Shown here: in pieces, positions 1 through 9,292 of the stretch
How the letters are laid out: each line of letters begins with the position of its first letter
Numbering within the stretch: position 1 is the first letter of the stretch
From: a bacterium
Lineage (GTDB): Bacteria; Armatimonadota; UBA5829
Length of the DNA: 64,000 nt
Assembly (NCBI GenBank): GCA_021371935.1
Contig: JAJFVF010000013.1
Span: 1-64,000, forward strand
Reading direction: 5' to 3'
Position numbers and translations under genes: made by a program
Notes under the pieces: generated by a model
What the model saw: only the letters and a program-made list of their open reading frames with translations
The model's database searches: none
Told to the model about the DNA's origin: nothing

Positions 1-41
1 TAATCCATTGGTCCAGGGTTCGAGTCCCTGATCGTCCACCA
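1..41 (+). tRNA. 3' part of a tRNA, identity not readable
   Basis: The window opens inside a tRNA. The T arm is visible (stem 14-18 with 26-30, loop TTCGAGT), followed by the 3' acceptor strand 31-37, a discriminator A and an encoded CCA (39-41). The acceptor strand predicts a 5' end beginning GGACGAT. The anticodon lies outside the window, so no amino acid is assigned. Confidence 0.85.
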
Positions 42-46
42 CTCAC

Positions 47-130
47 GGGCGAGTGGTGGAATGGCAGACACGCTAGATTTAGGATCTAGTGCCGCAAGGC
101 GTAGGAGTTCAACTCTCCTCTCGCCCACCA
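47..130 (+). tRNA. tRNA-Leu (anticodon UAG)
   Basis: The acceptor stem gggcgag (47-53) pairs with ctcgccc (120-126). The anticodon stem ctaga/tctag encloses a loop with TAG at 80-82. A long variable arm of the class II type is present, the T loop reads TTCAACT, and CCA is encoded at 128-130. The long variable arm fits Leu. It begins five bases after the preceding tRNA. Confidence 0.95.
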
Positions 131-160
131 CAGCCGGTAAAATAGGATATGGATTAGCGT

Positions 161-235
161 GCGGGGGTGGTTCAGTGGTAGAACGCCACCTTGCCAAGGT
201 GGATGTCGCGGGTTCGAGTCCCGTCCCCCGCTCCA
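161..235 (+). tRNA. tRNA-Gly (anticodon GCC)
   Basis: The acceptor gcggggg (161-167) pairs with cccccgc (225-231). The anticodon stem ccacc/ggtgg carries the loop ttgccaa with GCC at 193-195. The D loop TTCAGTGGTAGAA is typical of glycine tRNAs. The discriminator is T232 and CCA is encoded at 233-235. Confidence 0.96.
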
Positions 236-254
236 GATTCAACAAAATGGGTAT

Positions 255-315
255 AGGATAGCGGACACTAAGCACGCATGTGCGGCGAGTGCCTAACGTC
301 CTGTATCCTTTTTTT
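255..315 (+). terminator. Rho-independent terminator of the tRNA cluster
   Basis: The arm aggatagcggac (255-266) pairs imperfectly with gtcctgtatcct (298-309), with a small inner hairpin between them, and runs straight into seven T residues. It lies 20 bases after tRNA-Gly and would end the tRNA transcript. Confidence 0.7.
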
Positions 316-323
316 GTGTGCAA

Positions 324-420
324 ATCTAGCCTGAATAATTCGCGAATACGAGTTATTCAGGCCATACAAAAAACACTCTGCAGCAAATTTCACGTTCATC
401 GTGAATAATGCTGGCTAGAT
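324..420. repeat. Two-hairpin palindromic repeat, copy A
   Basis: Hairpin one runs from tagcctgaataa to ttattcaggc (327-362). Hairpin two is cacgttcatcgtg with flanking A/T (about 388-410). The ends are perfect 8-base inverted repeats, atctagcc (324-331) and ggctagat (413-420). It is a diverged relative of the elements at 23382 and 49195. Its right end is immediately upstream of the trigger factor ribosome binding site. Confidence 0.75.
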
Positions 421-435
421 TGGAGAAGAACAGAC

Positions 436-1755
436 ATGTTGGTGAAGCAGGAGCAGAAAAGCCCTTGCGAGGTGGAACTGCATATCAAGGTTGATGCAGA
501 GAAAGTGGATGCAGCCGTTGACGATGCCTATGCCGAACTGGGCAAGGCGGCCAATATTCCCGGTTTTCGAAAAGGTAAGGCTCCCAGAGTCGTCTTGGAG
601 CGTGTGCTGGATCAAGAGAGAGTAAAAGACAGAGCGGCGGACAAGCTCCTCAAAAGCGCGTATATAGAGGCTCTGGAAGAGAGCAAGCTGGAACCGTATG
701 CTCTTGCCGACGTTGATATAATCAAATTCGAGCTTGGCGAGCCTCTTGAGTTCAAGGCTGTCGTGCCGCTTGAACCGAAAGTCGAATTGGGTGACTACAA
801 AGGCATCGACGTCGAGCGAAAAGTCGAGCCTGTGACCGATGAAGGCATCGAGGAGAATATTAAGGGTATTCTTGAGAGACATACTCAGTTTCCCGAAGTG
901 CATGAGCGGGAGGCGCGCGTCGGTGATGTTGTCCGTGTCGAGATGAAGGACGACAGCGATCCGAATGCCGAGATGAAGTCGAATGTGTTCGATATCGGAG
1001 ATGCTCTCCCGGAGTTCAACAATGGACTTGCGGGGATGAACCCGGATGATGAAAAAGTCATCGGCGTCACATATCCCGACGATTTTCAGGCAGAGGAACT
1101 GCGCGGCAAGACGATCCCCTGGCGGGTCAAGATGTGCGAGATTCACGAAAAGAAAGTGCCTGAACTGAGCGATGAGTGGGTCAAAGCGAATTTTGCGCCT
1201 GCGCCAAAAGAGGGTGAAGAGCCTGATTCCGAGCAGATCGACACAGTTGAAAAGTTTCGCGCCAAAATAAAATCCGCAATGCAGGAGTCTGAAGAGCACG
1301 CAGCGGACGCCGAAGTACGGAATAAGATAGTAGACAAGGTGATCGAGAACGCCAAGGCGGACTTTCCCGGCGTATTGGTAAGTGATAATGTGCAAAAGCA
1401 CATGGAAGAGCTTGCCAAGAATCTCAAAAAGCGCAATCTGACGATTGACGACTTTCTGAAATACAGGGATATCAAGTTCGAAGACTTGCAAAGCGAGTAT
1501 GAGGAGTCGGCGAAGAAAGAGCTAAAGAGCAGCATCGTTTTGGGTGAGATCGTTACAAAAGAGGATATAAAGATCGAGGACTCTGATGTCGAGGAAGCTC
1601 TTCAGGTCATGGCGGATGAAAACAGGGTTCCTGTAGAGACTATAAGGGCTTACGTAGACAAAACAAAGAGTATGCCGGACGTCCGAAATCGAATTCTGAC
1701 CAAAAAAGTTATAGACTTTCTGGTCAATGCTTCCAATATTAAAAACGTAGAATAG
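436..1755 (+). CDS. tig: Trigger factor, ribosome-bound chaperone
   Basis: At 439 residues it has the normal length for trigger factor, the chaperone that meets nascent chains at the ribosome exit tunnel. The N-terminal ribosome-binding domain carries the signature NIPGFRKGKAPR at about residues 40-51. A divergent FKBP-type peptidyl-prolyl isomerase domain follows at about 155-245, and the rest is the long helical chaperone arm. The ATG at 436 has GGAG ten bases upstream. The gene leads a tig-clpP-clpX-lon series, the common bacterial proteostasis arrangement. The stop is 18 bases before the clpP start, so the two are probably cotranscribed. Confidence 0.96.
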   Translation: MLVKQEQKSPCEVELHIKVDAEKVDAAVDDAYAELGKAANIPGFRKGKAPRVVLERVLDQERVKDRAADKLLKSAYIEALEESKLEPYALADVDIIKFELGEPLEFKAVVPLEPKVELGDYKGIDVERKVEPVTDEGIEENIKGILERHTQFPEVHEREARVGDVVRVEMKDDSDPNAEMKSNVFDIGDALPEFNNGLAGMNPDDEKVIGVTYPDDFQAEELRGKTIPWRVKMCEIHEKKVPELSDEWVKANFAPAPKEGEEPDSEQIDTVEKFRAKIKSAMQESEEHAADAEVRNKIVDKVIENAKADFPGVLVSDNVQKHMEELAKNLKKRNLTIDDFLKYRDIKFEDLQSEYEESAKKELKSSIVLGEIVTKEDIKIEDSDVEEALQVMADENRVPVETIRAYVDKTKSMPDVRNRILTKKVIDFLVNASNIKNVE

Positions 1756-1773
1756 TTGAAAGGAGTTCAACTA

Positions 1774-2358
1774 ATGGCGCTAGTACCGATGGTTGTGGAG
1801 CAGAGTGCGCGGGGCGAGCGCGCATATGATATTTATTCCAGGCTGTTGAAGGACAGGATTATTTTCATCGGCACCCCGATTGACGATGACATTGCCAACC
1901 TGGTAATGGCTCAGATGCTTTTCCTGCAGAAAGAGGACCCTGATCGGGATATAGAGCTTTATATCAACAGTCCCGGCGGCTCAGTGATTGCCGGATTGGC
2001 GATATATGATACAATGCAGATAATAAAGCCCGACGTTGCGACCATGTGCGTGGGGCACGCCATGAGTATGGCTGCGGTGCTGCTGGCCGGCGGCGCTAAG
2101 GGTAAGCGCCTTGCTCTGCCGAATTCGAGGATCATGATCCACCAGGGCAGCGCCGGTTTTCACGGCACGCCGTCCGATATAGACATTGTGGCTAAGGAAG
2201 TCCTGCGCTACAAATCACTGCTGGTCGATCTGCTGGCCAAACACTCCGGCCAGCCTCGCGATAAGGTCGAGAAAGACATTGACCGCGACTACTATATGTC
2301 ACCCGAAGAGGCTGAGGAATACGGCATAGTGGACAAAGTGCTCACGGCGTCGGAGTAG
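1774..2358 (+). CDS. clpP: ClpP serine protease subunit
   Basis: This is the proteolytic subunit that forms the tetradecameric barrel docked to ClpX. The product is 194 residues. The catalytic triad is visible as Ser98 in GHAMSMAA, His123 in MIHQGS and Asp172 in DRDYYMS. The serine motif has AMSMAA where many ClpPs have AASMGA, a mild variation. I chose the ATG at 1774 because AAAGGAG precedes it; an in-frame TTG at 1756 directly after the tig stop is less likely. clpX follows after a repeat-bearing gap of about 185 bases. Confidence 0.96.
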   Translation: MALVPMVVEQSARGERAYDIYSRLLKDRIIFIGTPIDDDIANLVMAQMLFLQKEDPDRDIELYINSPGGSVIAGLAIYDTMQIIKPDVATMCVGHAMSMAAVLLAGGAKGKRLALPNSRIMIHQGSAGFHGTPSDIDIVAKEVLRYKSLLVDLLAKHSGQPRDKVEKDIDRDYYMSPEEAEEYGIVDKVLTASE

Positions 2359-2392
2359 GGATTAGGAAATAGGAATCAGTTGATAGGTTCAG

Positions 2393-2433
2393 TTCGGGCT
2401 GGATATCCGATCCGGCCCGAAAGTGAACTCTGC
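2393..2433. repeat. GATATC-centred palindromic repeat, copy 1
   Basis: The near-perfect palindrome from ttcgggctgg to ccggcccgaa (2393-2421) is centred on GATATCCGATC and followed by agtgaactctgc. The same design recurs at 44823 and, as a tandem pair, at 56931-57018. The rest of the clpP-clpX gap (2359-2540) is AT-rich, low-complexity sequence of the aactcataattcaaaactc type with no gene. Confidence 0.7.
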
Positions 2434-2542
2434 GATTTTTTATCGCTGACAAGCTTTATATTTGGTGAGCGAACACACAACTCACAATCCATAATTCAAA
2501 ACTCATTTAACCCGCAACCGTTTTTTGTAGGGGGATACGAAT

Positions 2543-3808
2543 TTGGCCAGGATCGGATATGATCGCACCGGTGAGAGGTGCGCACTCTGCGGCAAGAGCC
2601 GCGATCAGGTTAAAAAGCTCCTCGTAGGTGTCTACGGTGGGATATGTATCGAATGTGTCGAGCTTTGCAACGACATCATAAGGGGCGAGGCCGGTCAGAG
2701 CGATGACTTTTCATCGATAGGCTCCGTGCCCAAACCCAAGGAAATTTATCGAATACTCAGTCAGTATGTGGTCGGTCAGGAAAAGGCGAAGAGGTCGCTG
2801 TCGGTGGCTGTGTACAACCACTTCAAGCGCATCAATTCCAACATGTCCGATGTCGAGCTTCAGAAGTCCAACATTATGCTCATCGGACCCACCGGCTCGG
2901 GCAAGACGCTGCTTGCGCAGACTCTGGCCAAGATTCTCAATGTTCCCTTTGCCATAGCGGACGCCACTTCTCTTACAGAGGCTGGTTATGTCGGCGAGGA
3001 TGTGGAGAATATTCTTCTCAAGCTCCTGCAGGCTGCGGACACCGGCGGCAGCATCCAGGACACCGTCAAAAACGCCCAGCGCGGCATTATATACATCGAC
3101 GAGATAGACAAGATCGCGCGCAAGTCCGACAACCCGTCGATCACGCGTGATGTCTCGGGTGAGGGTGTACAGCAGGCTCTGCTGAAGATCCTCGAGGGCA
3201 CTGTGGCGGCTGTTCCTCCGCAGGGCGGCAGGAAGCATCCACAGCAGGAATATGTCCATATCGACACCACCAATGTGCTCTTCATATGCGGCGGCGCTTT
3301 CGACGGTCTGGAAGATATCATTGGCCGCAGAATATCGGATAATTCGATGGGGTTCCGCGCGGAGGCCAAAAGCAAGGTCAAGAAAAATCCGGGCGAGATG
3401 TTCAAGCATGTGCTGCCCGAAGACCTCCTGAAGTTCGGGTTGATCCCTGAATTCATAGGCAGGCTTCCAGTGATGGCTACTCTGGATTCGCTCGATGAGG
3501 ATGCGCTGGTCAAGATTCTGACTCAGCCAAAGAATGCGCTTGTCAAGCAATACAAGAAGTTCTTTGAATACGACGGGGTCGACCTCGTCGTAACGGATGA
3601 CGCGCTGACTGCAATATCGAAAGAGGCGATGAAGCGCGGAATGGGAGCCAGAGCACTGCGCTCCATCATCGAAGAAGTGATGCTCAACATCATGTACGAG
3701 CTGCCTTCATGCCAGGACGTGAAGAAGTGCATTATTACCGAAGATACTATCGTCAACAAGAAGGAACCCACGCTCGTTACCCTGAGCGAGGTTAAGCAAG
3801 CGTCGTAG
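2543..3808 (+). CDS. clpX: ClpX ATPase, unfoldase of the ClpXP protease
   Basis: The 421-residue AAA+ unfoldase recognises tagged substrates and feeds them to ClpP. The N-terminal zinc-binding domain shows CALCGKS and CIECVELC. Walker A is GPTGSGKT, Walker B is [10 protein letters not shown], and [11 protein letters not shown] marks the sensor 2 region near the C terminus. The start is TTG at 2543 with GGGGG at 2530-2534; no better in-frame start gives the complete zinc finger. It is separated from lon by one base. Confidence 0.97.
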   Translation: MARIGYDRTGERCALCGKSRDQVKKLLVGVYGGICIECVELCNDIIRGEAGQSDDFSSIGSVPKPKEIYRILSQYVVGQEKAKRSLSVAVYNHFKRINSNMSDVELQKSNIMLIGPTGSGKTLLAQTLAKILNVPFAIADATSLTEAGYVGEDVENILLKLLQAADTGGSIQDTVKNAQRGIIYIDEIDKIARKSDNPSITRDVSGEGVQQALLKILEGTVAAVPPQGGRKHPQQEYVHIDTTNVLFICGGAFDGLEDIIGRRISDNSMGFRAEAKSKVKKNPGEMFKHVLPEDLLKFGLIPEFIGRLPVMATLDSLDEDALVKILTQPKNALVKQYKKFFEYDGVDLVVTDDALTAISKEAMKRGMGARALRSIIEEVMLNIMYELPSCQDVKKCIITEDTIVNKKEPTLVTLSEVKQAS

Positions 3809-3809
3809 T

Positions 3810-6209
3810 ATGGCTTATTTGGATCATGACAGTCAGGAAGAAATTTCACATGCGCTGGATGGTCTGCAGTTGCCTCGCAAGCTGCCGAGAATACTCCCGG
3901 TGTTACCGGTCAGAGACAGCGTATACTTTCCGCATATGCTTTTTCCGCTCTTTCTGGGCAGGGAAAAGTCTATTCGCGCGCTCGATTATGCCCTCGAAAA
4001 GAACCGATATCTGCTGCTGGTAGCGCAGAAGGAGGTTTCTACGGAGGACCCGACACCCGACGATGTATACTGGGTGGGGACGGTCGTCGAGGTGATGCAG
4101 GTGCTGCGCGTGCCGGACGGTACGGTCCGTGCTACGCTCGAAGGTATCGACAGGGCGCAGATCACGAAGTTCGTTCACACCGACCCGTTCTTCAAGGCCA
4201 GGGTCCGCATACTCAGCAGCCCCGAAGTCACAGGGGCTAATGTGGAAGCGCTGATGCGCAGCGTGGTCACCGTTTTCGATCAGATCGTTCAGAATCAGGG
4301 CGGATATAACGGTCACCCGATCCCGCCTGAGCTGATGATGAATGTTGTCGGCATAGAGGAGCCGGGCAAGCTGGTCGATACGATCATCCCTCATCTGCCT
4401 ATAAAGACCGAGATCAAGCAGGATGTTCTGGAGACGGTCGACGTCATCGGGCGGCTGGAAAAGCTCAACACACTGCTGCAAAAAGAGATGGAGGTGCTGG
4501 ATATTCAGCGCAACATCCGCAGCCGTGTGGAAAAAGAGATGGGTGATATGCAGCGCGAGTATATACTCCGCGAGCAGCTCAAGGCGATCCAGCAGGAACT
4601 TGGTGACCGCGACGGGCATGCGAGTGAGGGCGATGATTATAAGACAAGGATCGCCGAAGCGAAGATGCCTGAAGAGGTCGAGTCCAAGGCTATGAAGGAA
4701 CTGGACCGGCTGGATAAGATGCCGTTTGCATCACCCGAGGGAGCCGTCATACGCAATTATCTCGATTGGCTGATTGCGCTGCCATGGGCACTGTGGTCGG
4801 AGGAATCGCTGGATATTGGTGGAGCCGAGAATGTGCTCAATGCCGATCATTTCGGTCTGGACAAGGTCAAGGAGCGAGTGCTTGAGTTCCTCGCCGTCCG
4901 CAAGTTGGCAAATGATATCAAAGGCCCGATCTTATGTTTTGTGGGACCCCCAGGTGTCGGCAAGACGAGTATAGGCAAGTCTATCGCGAAGTCGATGGGA
5001 CGCAAATTTTACAGGCTATCACTTGGCGGCGTGCGTGATGAGGCAGAGATTCGTGGACACAGGCGGACATATGTCGGTGCACTGCCCGGCAGAATAATCC
5101 AGGGTATCAGACAGGTTGGCGCGCGCAACCCGGTCTTCATGCTCGATGAGATCGACAAAATCGGCACGGACTTCAGGGGTGACCCGTCATCGGCTCTGCT
5201 GGAGGCTCTTGACCCCGAGCAGAACGATTCTTTCAGCGATCATTACCTGGAAGTGCCGTTCAATTTGCGTGATGTGATGTTCATCACGACCGCAAATGTG
5301 CTGGAGACGATCCCGCCCGCTCTTCGAGACAGGATGGAGATAATCAGGTTCTCCGGCTACATCGAGGACGAGAAGCTGGAGATTGCAAAGCGTTTTCTCC
5401 TGCCGAAGCAGATTAAAGAAAATGGCCTCACAAGCGATTTGCTCTCGATATATGAGCCTGCGCTGCGGCGGATAATACGCGAATATACTCGCGAAGCCGG
5501 AGTGCGCGGCTTGGAACGCAAGATCGGCACTATCTGTCGCAAAGTGGCCAAAGAAGTGGCGACGGGCAAGACTACCAAGACCACCGTCCGCGAAAAGGAT
5601 ATCAAGACCTATCTGGGCACGCAGAAGTATCACTTCGGCAGAGCGGAAGAAAAGGATGAAATCGCTGCGGTGACCGGCCTGGTATATACTGAGTTTGGCG
5701 GGGATGTCATCTCCATCGAGACCGTGTTGATGAAGTCCGAAAAGGGCAATCTCATCCTGACCGGTCAGTTGGGTGATGTGATGAAAGAGTCTGCTCAAGC
5801 TGCTCTGACATACGTTCGATCACGTGCAAGGACTCTGGGTATTGATGAGGAATTCAGCTCTCGCACTGATATTCACATCCATGTCCCGGAGGGAGCCGTG
5901 CCCAAAGACGGTCCGTCCGCAGGTGTCACTATCGCCACTGCGATTGCATCGGCTCTCACAAAGCGGCCTGTGCGCAGGGATGTTGCAATGACCGGTGAGA
6001 TCACTCTGCGTGGTCGTGTTTTGCCCATAGGCGGGGTCAAGGAGAAGGTGCTTGCGGCTCATAGAGCGGGCATAAGGACGGTTATCCTGCCCAGGGAAAA
6101 CGAAAATGACATCGAAGAGATACCATCGAATGTTCGAGACGAGATGACTTTCCATCTGGTCGATCATGCCGATGAGGTGTTGGATTTGGCTCTTCTTCAG
6201 AGCAAATAG
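3810..6209 (+). CDS. lon: Lon ATP-dependent protease
   Basis: The 799-residue protein has the full LonA layout: an N-terminal substrate-binding domain beginning around [13 protein letters not shown], a coiled-coil segment around residues 225-260, an AAA+ domain with Walker A GPPGVGKT near residue 380 and Walker [12 protein letters not shown], and a C-terminal Ser-Lys protease domain with PKDGPSAGV (Ser near 702) and [10 protein letters not shown] (Lys near 745). It degrades misfolded and regulatory cytoplasmic proteins. The ATG lies one base after the clpX stop, so translation is probably coupled. A strong terminator follows. Confidence 0.97.
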   Translation: MAYLDHDSQEEISHALDGLQLPRKLPRILPVLPVRDSVYFPHMLFPLFLGREKSIRALDYALEKNRYLLLVAQKEVSTEDPTPDDVYWVGTVVEVMQVLRVPDGTVRATLEGIDRAQITKFVHTDPFFKARVRILSSPEVTGANVEALMRSVVTVFDQIVQNQGGYNGHPIPPELMMNVVGIEEPGKLVDTIIPHLPIKTEIKQDVLETVDVIGRLEKLNTLLQKEMEVLDIQRNIRSRVEKEMGDMQREYILREQLKAIQQELGDRDGHASEGDDYKTRIAEAKMPEEVESKAMKELDRLDKMPFASPEGAVIRNYLDWLIALPWALWSEESLDIGGAENVLNADHFGLDKVKERVLEFLAVRKLANDIKGPILCFVGPPGVGKTSIGKSIAKSMGRKFYRLSLGGVRDEAEIRGHRRTYVGALPGRIIQGIRQVGARNPVFMLDEIDKIGTDFRGDPSSALLEALDPEQNDSFSDHYLEVPFNLRDVMFITTANVLETIPPALRDRMEIIRFSGYIEDEKLEIAKRFLLPKQIKENGLTSDLLSIYEPALRRIIREYTREAGVRGLERKIGTICRKVAKEVATGKTTKTTVREKDIKTYLGTQKYHFGRAEEKDEIAAVTGLVYTEFGGDVISIETVLMKSEKGNLILTGQLGDVMKESAQAALTYVRSRARTLGIDEEFSSRTDIHIHVPEGAVPKDGPSAGVTIATAIASALTKRPVRRDVAMTGEITLRGRVLPIGGVKEKVLAAHRAGIRTVILPRENENDIEEIPSNVRDEMTFHLVDHADEVLDLALLQSK

Positions 6210-6234
6210 ACAAAAGAACCTACATGTAAAAGTA

Positions 6235-6272
6235 ATGCCCCGCCCACAATATGAGCGGGGCATCGTTTTTTA
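6235..6272 (+). terminator. Terminator after lon
   Basis: The stem atgccccgc (6235-6243) pairs exactly with gcggggcat (6255-6263), followed by a run of six T residues. It closes the tig-clp-lon transcript. The converging gene at 6289 on the minus strand begins its stop codon just beyond. Confidence 0.9.
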
Positions 6273-6288
6273 GTCTATCCATACCTGA

Positions 6289-7032
6289 TTAAGGGCAGGT
6301 AGGACAAGGCGTAGGACATGTCGGACAAGTTGCCGGCGGACATGTCGTAGGACATGTCGGACATGTTGCCGGTGGACAGCATGGTCCTGCACCAGTGGAC
6401 GACGGGCATACCGGACATACTTCACCATATCTCGACAGCCAGTTTTGTAAAGCGACAATTTCCTTGGATGTCGAGTTCACAACAATCCTTGCCTGATCAC
6501 GAAGTCCCGGCATAGTCGCCTTGGAGAGAGCAAGCTGTGCCGCCGCTCTGTTTTGCTCCAGCAGTCCGATCATTGTCTTGACGTATGGAACGTTATAATC
6601 AGCACCGCAGCACTGCTTCAGACTGTCCATGACACACTGTATCCTGTTATAGTCCGCGGTCAGGGTGCACATTCCCTGTTTTTGTGCCCAGTAAGCCAGT
6701 TTCTGGCTTTGCTTAGTCTGTTCATAACGTATCTTGCCCGACAAGTCTCTGATAGCCTTGTTTGTGGACAACTGTATTCCTTGAGTGGCAAGCGCAGCGA
6801 TGTCACTGTGCTGTTGATACATCAGGCGCATAAAGGCCTGGTCGAAGTCACAGCCGCACAAATCCGCAAGTTCTGGACAAGGTCCTGCACCTATACTCGC
6901 AGGCTCGGCAGGACATGTCAGACATGGTGCTGGACATGTCGGGCACGCCGGCTCGCATCCACATTCCGCAAACAGCGTAGTTGGAACGGCTGCAAACATC
7001 AACGCCAGCAACGTGATGCCTAGGTATCTCAT
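6289..7032 (-). CDS. Secreted Cys-Pro-rich protein with two DUF305-like helical units (paralogue 1)
   Basis: The 247-residue product starts with a signal peptide (MRYLGITLLALMFAAVPTTLFA), so it is exported. A short Cys-Pro cluster (CPTCPAPCLTCPAEP) follows. The middle has two helical units: the first around FMRLMYQQHSDIAALATQG, the second around TMIGLLEQNRAAAQLAL. Each ends in an Ala/Glu helix and a YW or NWL element, like the DUF305 ferritin-like fold. Only one histidine of the family's HH pair remains in unit one and none in unit two. The C terminus is a CPTCP/CPPAT repeat tail. The cysteine density suggests metal binding or disulfide cross-linking; function is unknown. It is a tandem paralogue of the next gene. 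Confidence 0.7.
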   Translation of the reverse strand: MRYLGITLLALMFAAVPTTLFAECGCEPACPTCPAPCLTCPAEPASIGAGPCPELADLCGCDFDQAFMRLMYQQHSDIAALATQGIQLSTNKAIRDLSGKIRYEQTKQSQKLAYWAQKQGMCTLTADYNRIQCVMDSLKQCCGADYNVPYVKTMIGLLEQNRAAAQLALSKATMPGLRDQARIVVNSTSKEIVALQNWLSRYGEVCPVCPSSTGAGPCCPPATCPTCPTTCPPATCPTCPTPCPTCP

Positions 7033-7147
7033 TTTTCACTGCCTCCTGTTGTTTTCTATATGCCCCGGTATCTTTGTTCCCTCTCATGCCAATCAACAAA
7101 CGGTCTGATAATATGCAATTGAAACATAGATTGTTTACCGAGTATGC

Positions 7148-7179
7148 ATAACGCCCCGGAGATTTTCCGGGGCGTTATA
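7148..7179 (-). terminator. Hairpin downstream of the second Cys-Pro gene
   Basis: The stem taacgccccgga pairs with tccggggcgtta around a short loop. It lies 24 bases beyond the stop of the minus-strand gene ending at 7203. No long T run follows on the minus strand, so it may act as a transcript-end or RNA-stability hairpin. Confidence 0.55.
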
Positions 7180-7202
7180 AAATGTCAAAATCCCACAGGC
7201 CA

Positions 7203-7928
7203 TTATGGGCATGGCTTGGGACATGGAGTCGGACAAGGCGTAGGACACGGTGTCGGACATGGAGTTGGGCAGGTTGTCGAAGGACAAACCTTGTCGCCTA
7301 TCCATTTGACGAGCGTGCTAATTTCTTTTTGAGTAGCAGCAAGTGAGCATGACGCCGCATCCCTGAGTTCCTTTGTCGGTGACTGCGCCACAGCCATTTG
7401 GTCCGCGTCACGCTGCTGTGAGAGCAGCATCGAGAGTGTTCTTGCGTATTCAGCATTGAAATTACAGTCATCGCACTTGGGCAGAGTATTCACAATCGCC
7501 TGCACCTTTGAATAGTCGACCGGCAGCGGGCAGATATTGCATGTTCTTGCCCAAGCAGCCAGTTTTTCGTTCATCACGGTCTGCTCTTTACGAATAGTCG
7601 TGGACAAGTCCTTCAGACACCTGTCGGTCGTCTGTTCAATGCCTTGAGTTGTGAATGCGCTGATCGTCGTATGCAGTTGATACATAGTCTGCATGTAGGT
7701 CTTGTCGAAGTCCGCACCGCATAGTCCCTGCAGATTTGCTGCCGGCCCGGAGCCCAGCGCAGAAGCAACTGCCTTTGTTGCCGCTGGGCATCCCGAAATA
7801 CATGACGGACAAGTCGGGCATTCCGGTTTGCACGGCTGCGTCGTCGACGGACAACATGTTTGTGCGGACAGTGCCGCAGCTGCGAAAACGATGGCGAGAG
7901 CGAACATAATTATGTACACGTGTCGCAT
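7203..7928 (-). CDS. Secreted Cys-Pro-rich protein with two DUF305-like helical units (paralogue 2)
   Basis: The 241-residue product has the same plan as the gene at 6289: a signal peptide ending near LSAQ, an N-terminal Cys-Pro cluster (CKPECPTCPSC), two helical units (FDKTYMQTMYQLHTTISAFTTQG and ARTLSMLLSQQRDADQMA) and a C-terminal tail. Here the tail is a regular four-residue repeat, CPTP, used four or more times. The repeat is visible in DNA as iterated ggacatggcgt-like units. One histidine of the DUF305 HH motif is kept in unit one. The two genes clearly arose by duplication and then diverged, most in the repeat tail. No known function. Confidence 0.7.
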   Translation of the reverse strand: MRHVYIIMFALAIVFAAAALSAQTCCPSTTQPCKPECPTCPSCISGCPAATKAVASALGSGPAANLQGLCGADFDKTYMQTMYQLHTTISAFTTQGIEQTTDRCLKDLSTTIRKEQTVMNEKLAAWARTCNICPLPVDYSKVQAIVNTLPKCDDCNFNAEYARTLSMLLSQQRDADQMAVAQSPTKELRDAASCSLAATQKEISTLVKWIGDKVCPSTTCPTPCPTPCPTPCPTPCPKPCP

Positions 7929-8097
7929 ACTATACCTCCCAAAGTCAGTAGTTTGCGTAACCCATAATTACCCGTCACGTATAAACAACAAACCGTCAAT
8001 TAACGTGCAGGCAATAATTGATCGTCCGAGAAATTTCTGCACCGGTGCTTCTATGCTGATTTCCGACTCAGCAGAAGCCTTAACTTTCCTATTGTGA

Positions 8098-8125
8098 CAG
8101 GAGGGCGAGCCTCCCGCCGAGCCGG
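8098..8125. repeat. GGAGGGCGA palindromic repeat, copy 1
   Basis: The sequence starting ggagggcgagcctcccgcc and ending gagccgg matches the element at 17715, with partial similarity near 36754. The remaining upstream gap (7929-8097) holds no gene and probably the promoter of the minus-strand paralogue. Confidence 0.6.
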
Positions 8126-8143
8126 ATTATTAATTGCCGGAGG

Positions 8144-8173
8144 TTGACAGCCCACAGGCTTGATCCCTATAAT
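8144..8173 (+). promoter_or_regulatory. Sigma-70-type promoter for the 8206 operon
   Basis: TTGACA (8144-8149) and TATAAT (8168-8173) are separated by 18 bases. The predicted start is near 8180, giving a leader of about 26 bases before the ATG at 8206. Confidence 0.75.
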
Positions 8174-8205
8174 TTGCGTGGCTGCAAAGTGCCAGGAGGC
8201 AAAAG

Positions 8206-8445
8206 ATGGGTCCGGTAAAGAATCAATCGCTCTCGGAGCGTCGGAAGAGAAGGAAGGCGATTATTGCATGGACACTTGCCGTGGCGCTGTGGGCAGTCTT
8301 CGCGGTCAAAGAGAGCGAAACCAAACCAAAACTGCCAAAAGCGGATGCATCTGTTATGAGCATCGTATTGAAGCATCTGGATCACGAGTCGCATAATCCA
8401 CTTTTCGGCAATACCAATATCAGTGTGAGCAAAGATGATAAATAA
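8206..8445 (+). CDS. Small single-pass membrane protein upstream of an RseB-like gene
   Basis: The 79-residue protein has a very basic cytoplasmic N terminus (SERRKRRK), one membrane segment at about residues 19-34 and a short polar extracytoplasmic tail. The ATG at 8206 follows AGGAGG seven bases upstream, so the start is secure. Its last 11 bases overlap the start of the RseB-like gene, implying translational coupling. In size and topology it could play the part of a minimal membrane partner for that protein, by analogy with RseA-RseB. It has no recognisable sigma-binding domain, so that role is only a guess. Confidence 0.6.
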   Translation: MGPVKNQSLSERRKRRKAIIAWTLAVALWAVFAVKESETKPKLPKADASVMSIVLKHLDHESHNPLFGNTNISVSKDDK

Positions 8446-9190
8446 GCTCAAAATACCACTGATTGCGATTGCAGTGCTCGCGCTCGGCATAATAATCTAT
8501 CCTAAGCCTCCGCATGTAAATGGCAGTGCACTGCTGCGAAAGGTTCTTCGCGCACAGCAAAAAGTATGTTACGGGGCTTTACAGGAGCATACCACGGTAA
8601 TACTCGACAGAAAAATCCGTTCCACAATATACACCAAGAACGACTTCTACGAAATAACGAAGTCCACTGATATCGAGCCTTTAATATTACGCAACTATAT
8701 ACCGCTGGTCGAAGGACAGGACCGAATAGCAGGGCGAGAGACATGGATTCTGCGGCTGAAGCCGCGCGTCAAACAAATGCCCTGGAAGCAGATATGGGTG
8801 GACAAACACAAATATGTTATCCTTGCGTCTCGTGATTGGACAGCATACAATGTGGTCAAACGCTCCATGAAGACCGTCTCGATTTCATTTGAAGGCGGAT
8901 CTTTACGCAAGATAAAGTCCGGGAAAAACAGACCGACCTCGAAGTGTGATATCCCCAAACCATCATATATCCCGCATGGCTTTGTGCCGGTTAGTGCCGA
9001 CAAAGACACTATGGTCTACTCCGATGGTCTCTATTCGATCAGCATAACCAGATCGAATAAGTTCACTCCGCAAAAGAAAGTAGCGCTCGACTGTGGCCAG
9101 GGACTAATATTCTCCACAGGTCGATATACGGTTGTTGCCGACCTGCCTGCAGACAAGATCGAGCGAATCGCCCATTCGATAGCCCCATAG
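8435..9190 (+). CDS. RseB/MucB-like envelope sensor protein
   Basis: The 251-residue protein has an N-terminal membrane anchor or uncleaved signal (residues 5-22). The body resembles the LolA-like N-terminal fold of RseB: early helix around LLRKVLRAQQKV, then strands including RETWILRLKPR and QIWVDKHKYVILAS. The C-terminal region has IPHGFVPVS and YSDGLYSISI, close to the LP-GF and DGL-SVSVF motifs of RseB/MucB proteins, which bind anti-sigma factors or lipid signals in the periplasm. No sigma factor or full RseA lies beside it here. The assignment rests on motif pattern only. Confidence 0.6.
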   Translation: MINKLKIPLIAIAVLALGIIIYPKPPHVNGSALLRKVLRAQQKVCYGALQEHTTVILDRKIRSTIYTKNDFYEITKSTDIEPLILRNYIPLVEGQDRIAGRETWILRLKPRVKQMPWKQIWVDKHKYVILASRDWTAYNVVKRSMKTVSISFEGGSLRKIKSGKNRPTSKCDIPKPSYIPHGFVPVSADKDTMVYSDGLYSISITRSNKFTPQKKVALDCGQGLIFSTGRYTVVADLPADKIERIAHSIAP

Positions 9191-9292
9191 TCATACTGTT
9201 TCACGCCTCCCGCCTTGGGGAAAGAACAAATGTGATGCTAAATTCTAACCTCTTACTTCTTACCTCTAACTTCTAGAACGGGGGTGCGCGGC

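Noticed and set aside
61-261. 66-codon open frame across two tRNAs
   Set aside because: It overlaps tRNA-Leu and tRNA-Gly and encodes nothing recognisable.
415-1491. Long open frame antisense to trigger factor
   Set aside because: It lies entirely opposite a well-supported gene, has no family features and no ribosome site; it is a codon-bias shadow. The same holds for the long antisense frames over clpX (2711-3550), lon (3903-4619) and hppA (24090-24728).
2380-2562. Small gene between clpP and clpX
   Set aside because: The frame crosses the GATATC palindrome and low-complexity repeats and has no ribosome site.
6290-6400. Iterated ggacatgtc units as a possible CRISPR array
   Set aside because: The units are in frame, contiguous without unique spacers and encode the CPTCP repeats of the secreted protein.
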